Part shown: positions 35,994 through 44,149 of the stretch, in pieces
Position numbering within the stretch: position 1 is the stretch's first letter
Layout: each line of letters begins with the position of its first letter
DNA from: Cupriavidus sp. WKF15
GTDB lineage: Bacteria > Pseudomonadota > Gammaproteobacteria > Burkholderiales > Burkholderiaceae
Direction: 5' to 3'
Assembly (NCBI RefSeq): GCF_029278605.1
Contig: NZ_CP119573.1
Location: forward strand, 744,001 to 808,000
Length of the DNA stretch: 64,000 bases
Program-made: the position numbers and the translations under genes
The notes under the pieces: model-generated
The model's input: the letters and a program-made list of their open reading frames with translations, nothing else
Databases searched by the model: none
Told to the model about the DNA's origin: nothing

Positions 35994-36691
35994 TGACGAT
36001 GTTTCGACGGGTGCTGGGGGCCATACCGTTTCTGCTGGCATTGAGCGGGACGTCGCCCGCGCTGGCGGACCGTGTCGCGATATACGGGCCGGTTGGCGAA
36101 TACTACAGCGTGCCGGTGACCAGTCTGCGCGAGGCGCGCTTCAAGACTACGGTCCGGCAGCAATACGATTTCAGTTGCGGGTCAGCGGCGATAGCGACGC
36201 TGCTGACCTTCCAGTACGGCGAACCCATGACCGAAGAGCTGGCATTCGCCAACATGTTCGTCAATGGCGACCAGGACAAGATCCGGCGAGAAGGCTTTTC
36301 CCTGCTGGACATGAAGCGTTTCCTGGAATCGCGGGGCTATCTGGCCGACGGCTATGAGCTGCCCCTGTCCAAGCTCGAGGAAACGCAGATCCCCGCGATC
36401 GTGCTGATCTCCGAAAGCGGCTACCACCACTTCGTGGTCGTCAAGGGGGTCAAGGGCGACCGCGTGCTGATCGGCGATCCCGCACGCGGCACGCGCGCCA
36501 TTTCGCGCGAGCATTTCGAGAGCATCTGGGAGAGCCAGTTGCTCTTCGTGATCCATAACCGTACCGAACGGGCGCGGTTCAATCTTGCGGCCGACTGGCG
36601 CGTCGCGCCAATGGGCCCTTACTGGATGGGAGTCAACCGGGACAGCTTGTTCTTCACCGTCATGCCAAAGCATGGCGCCAGCGATTTCTGA
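35993..36691 (+). CDS. C39 family peptidase (FapD-like)
   Basis: A 232-residue periplasmic cysteine peptidase. An N-terminal signal peptide (about residues 1-26) is followed by the C39 core: Gln56 (oxyanion hole) and the nucleophile Cys62 in RQQYDFSCGSAAIATLL, His146 in GYHHFVVVKG, and Asp162 in IGDPARG. FapD of Pseudomonas is also a lone C39 peptidase without ABC transporter domains. The start ATG overlaps the previous stop (TGATG), so translation is coupled. Its natural substrates are probably the two neighbouring secreted proteins that carry double-Gly motifs. Confidence 0.86.
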   Translation: MTMFRRVLGAIPFLLALSGTSPALADRVAIYGPVGEYYSVPVTSLREARFKTTVRQQYDFSCGSAAIATLLTFQYGEPMTEELAFANMFVNGDQDKIRREGFSLLDMKRFLESRGYLADGYELPLSKLEETQIPAIVLISESGYHHFVVVKGVKGDRVLIGDPARGTRAISREHFESIWESQLLFVIHNRTERARFNLAADWRVAPMGPYWMGVNRDSLFFTVMPKHGASDF

Positions 36692-36701
36692 GGAACACAT
36701 C

Positions 36702-37598
36702 ATGCTCGAGACATCCGCCTCATTCCCCGGCCCGGCCGCAAGCCGATGCGGCACGGCGGGGCAGGCCACCGTAGTGTTGCTGCTCGGCGCTGGCATGGCC
36801 TATGCCGGTACCGTGCATGCTGCCGAACCATCCGTGCCGGACCCGCTCGATGCGGGCGCAGTCCCGGCGCAGGCAGCGCTCGCCCGCGGCGACGACGCAC
36901 AGCCGGACAACCCTGTTGCAGCCGCGCGCGGCAGCATGGCGGGCTGGAAGCCCGTCGCCCGGGAACAGCTCGAAGAAATGCGGGGCGGGTTTGACGCTGG
37001 CGGGCTGCAGGTTTCGTTCGGCATCGAACGCGCGGTTTATATCAACGGTGCCCTGGTGGTGGCGACCAGCCTTAATATTCCGGATGTGGGCAGGATCACG
37101 ACGGACCAGGCCGCCCGCCTGGCCTCGACCCTTGGGCCATCGATCGTCAGCGCGGTTCAGGGCGCGACCAATAGTTCGGTGGCCGCGGCGGCCGGCGCGG
37201 GCGCCAGTGCAGACGGAAGTGCCGGCAGCGCCGGCGCCACGGCCACTGCCAGTGCGGCCGGTGCCAGCAGTAGCTCGGCCGGAAGCCCGGGGGCGAGTTC
37301 TTTGGCGACCGGCGCGGCCGGTGCATCGGGCTCGCCTGTGACGACGATCGCCACCAGTACAGGCCAGGTCATCACCAATGGGGCGATGACCATTATCCAG
37401 AACGGTCCGGGCAATACTGCGAACGTGGGAGCGCTGGCGGGATCAGCGGGCACCGTCATCCAGAACTCGTTGAACAACCAGAGCATCCGGAGCGTGATGA
37501 CAATCGACGCAGGCGTAAATACACTGCAGGCGTTCCGGTCACAGCTGGCCAATACAGCGCTGAACAGCGCGTTGCTGCGGGCAGCCAGCATGAGGTAG
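36702..37598 (+). CDS. Secreted protein with double-Gly motif, FapE-like
   Basis: A 298-residue exported protein. An extended N-terminal signal (to about residue 41) precedes a short acidic/Ala-rich pro-region, then REQLEEMRGG (Gly95-Gly96), which matches a C39 double-Gly leader. After it comes FDAGGLQVSFGIERAVYING, a beta-rich segment, then an Ala/Ser/Gly-rich stretch (about 165-215). The C-terminus has TIIQNGPGN, VIQNSLNNQSIRSVMTID and a helical tail. The tail pattern resembles FapE-like accessory proteins as I remember them, which is not a firm assignment. GAGGAA precedes the start, 10 bp after the C39 stop. Confidence 0.72.
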   Translation: MLETSASFPGPAASRCGTAGQATVVLLLGAGMAYAGTVHAAEPSVPDPLDAGAVPAQAALARGDDAQPDNPVAAARGSMAGWKPVAREQLEEMRGGFDAGGLQVSFGIERAVYINGALVVATSLNIPDVGRITTDQAARLASTLGPSIVSAVQGATNSSVAAAAGAGASADGSAGSAGATATASAAGASSSSAGSPGASSLATGAAGASGSPVTTIATSTGQVITNGAMTIIQNGPGNTANVGALAGSAGTVIQNSLNNQSIRSVMTIDAGVNTLQAFRSQLANTALNSALLRAASMR

Positions 37599-37675
37599 TC
37601 GTAGCGAAGGCATGGCGCAGTGCAGGTAGCGGACTCCTGCCTAATCAGTCCGCCGTCCGGGGGAGGATAGACGTC

Positions 37676-39142
37676 ATGAATAAGCGGTCGATGCAGAGCA
37701 TCCGGAACGCTGGATGCTCGACGTTGCTATTGGTCGGAGGGCTGGCACAGGCCCAGACCTCTCCAGATGCAGGGCCATCGCCTGCTCCGGGCATCGAAGC
37801 CCTGCAACACCAGTTGACCGAGCAACAGGGCCAACTGGAAGCCATGAAGCGGGCGCTGGCCGAGCAGGACGCTGTCATTAAGGAACTGCGCAGCGTCATC
37901 GGCGACGATGTCCTGGCAAGAAAGCGCGGCGGCGCGGGGCCCGGCATCACGGGTGGGGACAATGCGACCAATGCCGCGACAGCCGCGGCAGCCTCCAGCG
38001 CCGCGCAGGGTGCCCCCAATCCCGTCAATACGCCCCAGCAGGTTGTGGGCCAGCCGCAGCAGGCTCCCGTGCAAGCCCAGCAGGGGCAGCAACCCCAGCA
38101 GGGCCAGCCGCAACAGGGGGAGTCGGCGGACTCGCAGGTGGCCGGTGTGGACGAGCCCGTGGGCCGCCCGCCCGAGCGTGAGACGCGGCCGCCCGAAATC
38201 GCGCCGATCACCGACCAGCCCGGCGTGCTGACAGGCGAAGGCAAGCTGGTGGTGGAACCAGGCTTCCAGTACGGCTATTCATCCAATAACCGCGTAGCGC
38301 TGGTCGGCTACACGGTGATTCCCGCCATCCTGATCGGGCTTGTCGACGTGCGCGAAGTCAAGACCACGACCTACCTGGCGTCTGTGGCGTTGCGCTACGG
38401 CATCACCAAGCGACTGGAAATTGAAGCGAAGGTGCCATACGTCCACAGCTCCGGCTCCACAGTCAGCCGTGAGATATTCACGGGCACGGCGGTCGACAAT
38501 GTCTTCAACGCAGCTGGCAGCGGTCTTGGCGACGTGGAAGCAACTCTGCGTTACCAGCTCAACTACGGCAATGAAAAGATGCCGTACTTCATTGGCTGGC
38601 TGCGCTACAAGTCCAACACTGGCAAGGATCCGTTCGAGGTCGTCACCGATTGCGTGACGCGCTGCGTCGGCAACGCGACTGGCACGGGCCTGCCACTGGG
38701 GCTGCCGACCGGCACGGGCTTCCAGGCCATCCAGCCGGGCGTCACGTGGCTGTTGCCGACCGACCCGGCGGTGTTCTTCGGCACCTTCAGCTACCTGCAC
38801 AACTTCGCGCGCGACAACGTCAGCCGTACCGTGCTCAACGGCGACAAGGAGTTCCTGGGCAAGATCGCCCCCGGGGACATCTTCGAGTTCAGCTTCGGCA
38901 TGGGCCTGGCGCTCAACGAGCATGCCTCGTTCTCGATCGGCTACGACCAGGCCATCATCTGGCCGACCAAGCAGAACGGTCAGACGGTGCCGGGCTCGGT
39001 GCGCGTGACGCAGGGCACGCTGCTGGTGGGCTATTCCTATCGCTTCAACAACCGCTACACGCTGAACCTCTCGGTGGGCGCGGGCCTCACGCGCGATACG
39101 CCTGATCTGCAGGTCAATGTACGTCTGCCGATCACATTCTGA
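37676..39142 (+). CDS. FapF-like outer membrane coiled-coil/beta-barrel secretin-porin
   Basis: A 488-residue protein with four zones: a signal peptide (1-27, ending AQA), a predicted coiled coil at about 40-78 (IEALQHQLTEQQGQLEAMKR), a Gln/Pro-rich linker to about residue 180, and a beta-barrel from about 190 to the C-terminal Phe (RLPITF), as outer membrane proteins end. PEIAPITDQPGVL and NRVALVGYTVIPAILIGLVD are typical of FapF relatives. FapF is a trimeric barrel plugged by its coiled coil that secretes amyloid subunits. The single copy at the end of the locus matches fap gene order. GGGAGGA lies before the ATG. Confidence 0.83.
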   Translation: MNKRSMQSIRNAGCSTLLLVGGLAQAQTSPDAGPSPAPGIEALQHQLTEQQGQLEAMKRALAEQDAVIKELRSVIGDDVLARKRGGAGPGITGGDNATNAATAAAASSAAQGAPNPVNTPQQVVGQPQQAPVQAQQGQQPQQGQPQQGESADSQVAGVDEPVGRPPERETRPPEIAPITDQPGVLTGEGKLVVEPGFQYGYSSNNRVALVGYTVIPAILIGLVDVREVKTTTYLASVALRYGITKRLEIEAKVPYVHSSGSTVSREIFTGTAVDNVFNAAGSGLGDVEATLRYQLNYGNEKMPYFIGWLRYKSNTGKDPFEVVTDCVTRCVGNATGTGLPLGLPTGTGFQAIQPGVTWLLPTDPAVFFGTFSYLHNFARDNVSRTVLNGDKEFLGKIAPGDIFEFSFGMGLALNEHASFSIGYDQAIIWPTKQNGQTVPGSVRVTQGTLLVGYSYRFNNRYTLNLSVGAGLTRDTPDLQVNVRLPITF

Positions 39143-39310
39143 CGCGCGACCCAGGGCGCTTGTGACGCGTGCGACGGACGCGCGCGTCACATCGCCAGAC
39201 CCGGCGGGAAAGCTGTCTTGCACTCACCGCATGAACGGCGTACAAAGAAACAACCCCCGTCCCACAGACGGTATCCCCACTTCCGGGACGGCCTGAAAAA
39301 GGAGACAGAC

Positions 39311-39823
39311 ATGCGCAAACGCATCTTCTGGTTGTTGCCCGATCTGGTCAGTGCCCGACGCACCATGGACGACCTGCTCCTGGCCCGCGTCGAGAACAGC
39401 CACATCCATTTCGTGGCGCGCGACGGGGCCGACATGACAGGCCTGCATGAAGCCAACCTGTTCCAGACTTCCGACATCATCCACGCCGCAGAAATGGGGC
39501 TGATGGTGGGTGGCGGCGTGGGTCTGGTGGCCGGTGCGGTCGTAGCCATGTTCCCGATCGTCAGCGACACTCCGCAGTGGGGGCTGGTTGGCGTGCTGGC
39601 CGTGCTCGGCGCGGTATTCGGTGCCTGGTCTGCGAGCATGATCGGCAGCTCGGCGCCCAACAGCCGCCTGCGCGCGTTCGAGAAGGACATCGAAGCGGGC
39701 AAGATCCTGCTGATGGTCGACGTGCCGCGCGGCCGTGTCGAGGAAGTCGAAATGCTGCTGCAGAAGGCCCATCCGGAAGCCGCGTTTGCCGGCCTGGATC
39801 CGGCCGTGCCGGCCTTCCCCTGA
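39311..39823 (+). CDS. DUF1269-type membrane protein
   Basis: A 170-residue protein with an N-terminal soluble part (MRKRIFWLLPDLVSARRTMD), two central hydrophobic segments (about residues 57-78 and 85-110), and a C-terminal DIEAGKILLMVDVPRGRVEEVEML typical of the DUF1269 group, which resembles a ferredoxin-like regulatory domain. Function unknown. The ATG at 39311 has AAAAAGGAGA upstream. It follows the porin gene by about 170 bp and may be a separate unit. Confidence 0.78.
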   Translation: MRKRIFWLLPDLVSARRTMDDLLLARVENSHIHFVARDGADMTGLHEANLFQTSDIIHAAEMGLMVGGGVGLVAGAVVAMFPIVSDTPQWGLVGVLAVLGAVFGAWSASMIGSSAPNSRLRAFEKDIEAGKILLMVDVPRGRVEEVEMLLQKAHPEAAFAGLDPAVPAFP

Positions 39824-39911
39824 CGCCTCCCGTCCTGCCGCGCCGAACGTAAGCGACAGTCCTTCCGCGCCTTCGCGGCGCGCCTCGATGCGCGTTTGCA
39901 CGCGCGTCCCT

Positions 39912-39950
39912 GCATCACACCTGCACCGGGAGCCGGTGAAGGTGTGATGC
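39912..39950. terminator. Strong inverted repeat, possible terminator
   Basis: GCATCACACCT-G-CACCGG, loop GAG, then CCGGTG-A-AGGTGTGATGC: a 17-bp stem broken by one mismatch. It lies ~90 bases after the DUF1269 stop. It lacks a T-run, so it may be a terminator-like or regulatory hairpin. Confidence 0.5.
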
Positions 39951-40107
39951 CGCAGCAACACCCCCTGATCCGCCGTTTGCCCCGATACCCTGCTTCGGGT
40001 AATTTGCGAAACGTTGCGTCGACGCCGTCCGCGTGATTCACCTGCCGGAGGCGCCGGCGACAGCGACGCTACAACGAGAGCACGCCATCAAGGCGGGAGG
40101 GGTCAGG

Positions 40108-41247
40108 ATGATGAAGGCAACATGGTTTGCGTGCGGCATGCTGGCCGCCACGCTGGGGTTCGCCGCGCCGGCGGCATTCGCGGAGCAGGGTGTCAGCAAG
40201 ACCGCGATTCGCATCGGGCAATCGGCTGGCGTGAGCGGCCCGGTCGCAGGTTCGGTCAAGGAGCAGATCGAAGGCGCGCAGGTCTACCTGCGCGCGGTCA
40301 ATGCAAACGGCGGCGTCGCGGGACGCCGTATCGAGCTGGTCACGCTGGACGACGGCTTTGACGCGAAGCGCACGCCGGACAATGTGCGCAAGCTGCTGCA
40401 GGACGAGAAGGTCTTTGCGCTGTTCATGGTGCGCGGCACGCCGCAGAACGAAAGCATCCTGCCGATCATCGCGGCCGAGAAGGTGCCGCTGGTGGCGCCG
40501 CTGACCGGAGCGATCACGCTGCACCGCCCGGTCAACCGCTACGTCTTCAACGTGCGGGCCAAGTACCAGGATGAAGTCGCGCGCGCGATCAACCACCTGG
40601 CGACCTCGGGCATGACGCGCATCGCCATCGTCTATGCCAGCGACGGGTTCGGCAAGGACGTATTCGAGGGCTTCAACGTTGCGCTGCAGGCGCGCGGCGT
40701 GCAACCGGCCGCGTCCGCCAGCTTTGCCCGGCCGATGGGCGACATCACGCAGCAGGTGGCGGCGGTGAACAAGGCCGATCCGCAGGCGGTGCTGGTGATC
40801 GGCTCGGGTTCGGAGGCCGCGCGCGTGATCCGCGATATGCGCAAGGCCGGCAGCCAGGCGCAGTTCGTCACGCTGTCGAACAACGCAGCCGACTCCTTCA
40901 TCAAGGAACTCGGCCCGGATGCCCGCGGGCTCATCATCACGCAGGTCGTACCGGGCATGAACTCGAGCCAGATGTCACTGGCCAGCGAGTACCGCAACCT
41001 GGCGCGGCAGCAGAACGTGGACCCGAGCAACGCCGGCATGGAGGGCTTCATGTCCGCGAAGGTACTGGTGGAAGGGCTGCGCCGCGCGGGCCCCGACCTG
41101 ACCCGCGAGCGCCTGGTCGCGGCGCTCGAGAACCTGCGCGACTACGACCTGGGCGGCATTCTCATCAGCTACAGCCCGGCCCGCCACACGGGGTCGTCCT
41201 TTGTCGAGATGTCGATCGTCTCGTCGACGGGCAAGCTGATCCGCTGA
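40108..41247 (+). CDS. ABC transporter substrate-binding protein (LivK/Leu-binding type)
   Basis: A 379-residue type I periplasmic binding protein. The signal peptide covers residues 1-25 (MMKATWFACG then AAFA). The mature part has TAIRIGQSAGVSGPVAGSVKE and YVFNVRAKYQDEVARA, typical of the branched-chain/aromatic amino-acid binding group. No ABC permease or ATPase gene is adjacent, so it may serve a distant transporter or act as a sensor. The start with ATG-ATG at 40108 follows GGGAGGGG. The gene ends before a run of two dispersed repeats and a LysR gene on the opposite strand. Confidence 0.87.
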   Translation: MMKATWFACGMLAATLGFAAPAAFAEQGVSKTAIRIGQSAGVSGPVAGSVKEQIEGAQVYLRAVNANGGVAGRRIELVTLDDGFDAKRTPDNVRKLLQDEKVFALFMVRGTPQNESILPIIAAEKVPLVAPLTGAITLHRPVNRYVFNVRAKYQDEVARAINHLATSGMTRIAIVYASDGFGKDVFEGFNVALQARGVQPAASASFARPMGDITQQVAAVNKADPQAVLVIGSGSEAARVIRDMRKAGSQAQFVTLSNNAADSFIKELGPDARGLIITQVVPGMNSSQMSLASEYRNLARQQNVDPSNAGMEGFMSAKVLVEGLRRAGPDLTRERLVAALENLRDYDLGGILISYSPARHTGSSFVEMSIVSSTGKLIR

Positions 41248-41261
41248 GTGGCCCTGGCGGG

Positions 41262-41280
41262 GCGTACCCGTTTCTGCGTG
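41262..41280 (+). repeat. Short dispersed repeat, copy b
   Basis: GCGTACCCGTTTCTGCGTG, identical in the core to copies at 61936 and 62187. It begins 15 bp after the binding-protein stop. Confidence 0.7.
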
Positions 41281-41341
41281 GTGCTCCGCCTGCCTTGCAG
41301 GCCGCGCCAGAAGGGCCGCGGCAGCATGGCCAAAGCCCCTG

Positions 41342-41362
41342 AAGCGTACCCGATTCTGCGTG
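41342..41362 (+). repeat. Short dispersed repeat, copy c
   Basis: Repeat with GATTC in place of GTTTC, 62 bp after copy b and 4 bp before the LysR stop. The two copies lie in the convergent gap. Confidence 0.65.
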
Positions 41363-41365
41363 CGC

Positions 41366-42259
41366 TCAGCCCCGGCGCCGGCCGTATTGCTCACGCAGGC
41401 AATCGATCATGGCCGCCGCCGCGGCCGAGTCGCCACGCTCGCGCAGCCGCACCAGGCAGATATCCCTGACCAGAGACGGCATCTGCAGCGGCCGGATAGC
41501 CAACCCCTCGCGCTGGAACTGGAACAGGGCCAGCGACGGCACCACGCTCACGCCAAGCCCGGCTTGCACGAGGGCGGCGACCGTGGCCAGGTGTTCCACT
41601 TCCATCACGCTGCTGAGCTTCAGCGGATGCAGCGCGGCATCCAGGTGCTGGCGCACGCTGCTGGTCCGCGACAGGTGGATGAAGGGCTGGCCCGCCAGCA
41701 TCTGCGGCGTGATGCGGCGCTTGCGCGCCAGCGCGTGCGTCGCCGGGCAGACCAGGTGGAAGGTGTCGTGCACGAGCGGCTCGACGCTCAGGTCGTCGTC
41801 CTGGGCCGGCGCCGGGGCCAGCGCAAAGTCGGCGCGGCCGCGCCGGACCATATCGATGCAGCCGTCGGCCAGCTGGTCGAAGAGCTCCAGCGCAATGCCC
41901 GGGTAGCGCTGGCGGAAGGCCGCCAGCAATGGCGGCAGGTCGCCGCCGGCAATCGACGGCAGCGCCGCGATGCTGACGCGGCCCTTGCGGCGCTCGGCGT
42001 GGGCGCGCAGGTCTTCGAACGCGGCTTCGAAATCGGCCAGCAGGCGCCGCGCGGTTTCCTCGAAGCGCACGCCGTCGGCGCTCAGCTCGACGTGCCGCGT
42101 GGTGCGTTCGAACAGGCGGCTGCCGGCCTGCTCTTCCAGGGTCTGGACCAGCGCGCTGAACGCCGACTGCGACAGGTGGCACGCACGCGCGGCGCGCGTG
42201 AAGTTGCGATGAGTGGCCAGCGCCACGAAGGCGCGCAGGTGCTTGACGGAGAGATTCAT
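41366..42259 (-). CDS. LysR family transcriptional regulator
   Basis: A 297-residue LTTR. The HTH is near residues 5-60 (LRAFVALATHRNFTRAARAC then LSQSAFSALVQTLEEQAG), and the effector domain follows (RRKGRVSIAALPSIAGGDLPPLL and so on). It is divergent from the AtuA-like gene, and a LysR box (ATCT-N11-AGAT, 42278-42296) lies between them, so it is the likely regulator of the AtuA/Bug group. The effector is unknown, probably a carboxylic or terpenoid acid linked to the pathway. Confidence 0.92.
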   Translation of the reverse strand: MNLSVKHLRAFVALATHRNFTRAARACHLSQSAFSALVQTLEEQAGSRLFERTTRHVELSADGVRFEETARRLLADFEAAFEDLRAHAERRKGRVSIAALPSIAGGDLPPLLAAFRQRYPGIALELFDQLADGCIDMVRRGRADFALAPAPAQDDDLSVEPLVHDTFHLVCPATHALARKRRITPQMLAGQPFIHLSRTSSVRQHLDAALHPLKLSSVMEVEHLATVAALVQAGLGVSVVPSLALFQFQREGLAIRPLQMPSLVRDICLVRLRERGDSAAAAAMIDCLREQYGRRRG

Positions 42260-42277
42260 GGCGGTCCCGCCAGATTC

Positions 42278-42296
42278 ATCTGATAAATCACTAGAT
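42278..42296. promoter_or_regulatory. LysR-type box
   Basis: ATCT-N11-AGAT, the T-N11-A dyad pattern recognised by LysR regulators, in the 81-120 bp divergent gap of the LysR and AtuA-like genes. Confidence 0.6.
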
Positions 42297-42376
42297 TAAT
42301 CCAAATAATCCATTTTTTGGTTGATTGAAGCGGCCCTAGAATGACCTGGAACACCGATTCAACCGCCCCAGACACC

Positions 42377-43738
42377 ATGACCGCTCCCTTGCTGATCGGC
42401 TCCGGCGCCGGCTTCTCCGGCGACCGCACCGATGCCGCCCTGCCCGTCGTGCGCACCCTGATCGCGGCCGGCGGACCCGCCGCGCTGATCTTCGAGACGC
42501 TGGCCGAACGCACGCTGGCGCTGGCGCAGCTGGCCCGGCGCAGCGACCCCGCGGCTGGCTACGAGCCGTTGCTCGATGCCTTGCTGACGCCCGTGCTCGG
42601 ACTCTGCCTGGCCAATCGCATTCCGATCATCGGCAACTTTGGCGCGGCCAATCCGCGCGGCGCGGCGGCGCGGGTGCGCCAGCTTGCGCAGGAGCTTGGG
42701 TTGCCGGCGCCGCGCGTGGCCGTGGTGGAGGGCGATGACCTGTCGCACGCGGCAGGCCGCGCGCTGTTGCGCGATATCGTCGGGCCCGGTTTTCCCGAGA
42801 CGCGCTTCGTCTGCGCCAATGCATATATCGGCGCACGCGGCATTGCCGATGCGCTGCAGGCTGGTGCGCAGGTGGTGGTCTGCGGCCGCGTGGCGGATCC
42901 TGCGCTGGCGGTGGGCCCGGCCATGGCGCACTTCGGCTGGTCCTGGCAGGACTGGGACCGGCTCGCGGCGGCCACCATGGCAGGGCATCTGCTCGAGTGC
43001 GGCGCGCAGGTCACCGGCGGCTACTTCGCCGATCCCGGCAGGAAGGACGTGCCGGACGTCCATGCCGTGGGCTTCCCGATCGCGCAGTTGGACGAAGCCG
43101 GCGCCATCGAGATCTTCAAGGCCGCAGGTACCGGCGGCTGCGTGGACCTGCGCACGGTCAAGGAGCAGTTGCTGTACGAGGTCCACGACCCCGCAGCGTA
43201 CCTGACGCCTGACGTGGTGGCCGATATCAGCGCGGTGACGGTCGCGCAACTCGGCCCCGATCGCGTCGCGGTGCGCAATGTGCGCGGCCATGCGCGGCCG
43301 GAGCAGCTCAAGGCCAACCTGTTTTTCCAAGGCGGCTGGATGGCGGAAGGCGAGATCTCCTACGCAGGCCCGAATGCGGCAGCGCGCGCGCGCCTGGCCG
43401 CCGATATCGTGCGCCGGCGCATGGCGCTGCTCGGGCATGACGTGCCCATCCGCTTCGACCTGATCGGCGTGCTCAGCGTGCTCGCCGACGATGCCGGCCG
43501 GATGCTGGCGCAACCGGGCCCGCACGAAGCCGCCGCCGAGGACGTGCGCCTGCGCGCCGCGCTGGCGCATGAGGACGCCGCGGTCGCGCAGGCACTGCTG
43601 CGCGAGGTCAATGCGCTGTATACGTGCGGCCCGGCAGGCGGCGGCGGCGTGCGCACGGCACAGCGCGCGCGGCTTAACGCAATGTCCTGCCTGGTCCCGC
43701 GTGATGCGGTGACGCCGGGCCATACCTTCATCGACTGA
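42377..43738 (+). CDS. AtuA-like (DUF1446) acyclic-terpene/catabolic protein
   Basis: A 453-residue protein of the AtuA/DUF1446 family, found in acyclic terpene utilisation and related acid catabolism. The N-terminal LLIGSGAGFSGDRTDAA is the conserved start. NFGAANPRGAAARVRQLAQE, then QVTGGYFADPGRKDVPD, then GAGKR-like helices follow. The start at 42377 is chosen because MTAPLLIGSGAGF aligns with the family N-terminus; the ATG at 42341 is an alternative that adds 12 residues. The gene is in one direction with the 114-residue AtuA-related gene and a Bug binding protein gene. The exact reaction of the family is not settled. Confidence 0.85.
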   Translation: MTAPLLIGSGAGFSGDRTDAALPVVRTLIAAGGPAALIFETLAERTLALAQLARRSDPAAGYEPLLDALLTPVLGLCLANRIPIIGNFGAANPRGAAARVRQLAQELGLPAPRVAVVEGDDLSHAAGRALLRDIVGPGFPETRFVCANAYIGARGIADALQAGAQVVVCGRVADPALAVGPAMAHFGWSWQDWDRLAAATMAGHLLECGAQVTGGYFADPGRKDVPDVHAVGFPIAQLDEAGAIEIFKAAGTGGCVDLRTVKEQLLYEVHDPAAYLTPDVVADISAVTVAQLGPDRVAVRNVRGHARPEQLKANLFFQGGWMAEGEISYAGPNAAARARLAADIVRRRMALLGHDVPIRFDLIGVLSVLADDAGRMLAQPGPHEAAAEDVRLRAALAHEDAAVAQALLREVNALYTCGPAGGGGVRTAQRARLNAMSCLVPRDAVTPGHTFID

Positions 43739-43751
43739 GCGGAGTCCCGAC

Positions 43752-44096
43752 ATGACCGCCACTGCAACGCTCTACCAGTTCGCCCACGGACGCACCGGCG
43801 ACAAGGGCAACCGTTCCAACATCAGCGTGATTGCCTATGACGCCCGCGATTTCGGTCACCTGGTCGAACACGTGACCGAGGACGCCGTGCGCGCGCTGTT
43901 CCGCGACCGCCAGCCGACAGCTGTCACGCGCTATCTCGTGCCGTCGCTGCAGGCGATGAACTTCGTCATCGACGGCGTGCTCGACGGCGGCGTCAACGAC
44001 GCCCTGAATCTCGACGCGCATGGCAAGGCGCTGTCGTTCCGCGTGTTGCAGTTGCAGATCCCGTTGCCGCCGCGGCTGGCCGCGCCGGCCACCTGA
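43752..44096 (+). CDS. AtuA-related small protein
   Basis: A 114-residue protein resembling the C-terminal domain that is fused to AtuA in some species: YQFAHGRTGDKGNRSNISVI at the N-terminus, then EHVTEDAVRALFRDR, then RYLVPSLQAMNFVIDGVLDG. It starts 13 bp after the AtuA stop and very likely forms a complex with it. Confidence 0.8.
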   Translation: MTATATLYQFAHGRTGDKGNRSNISVIAYDARDFGHLVEHVTEDAVRALFRDRQPTAVTRYLVPSLQAMNFVIDGVLDGGVNDALNLDAHGKALSFRVLQLQIPLPPRLAAPAT

Positions 44097-44149
44097 GCAC
44101 AAGCTTGCACGCTTCTACATCCGATAAGACCCCTCAACAGGAGACACTT

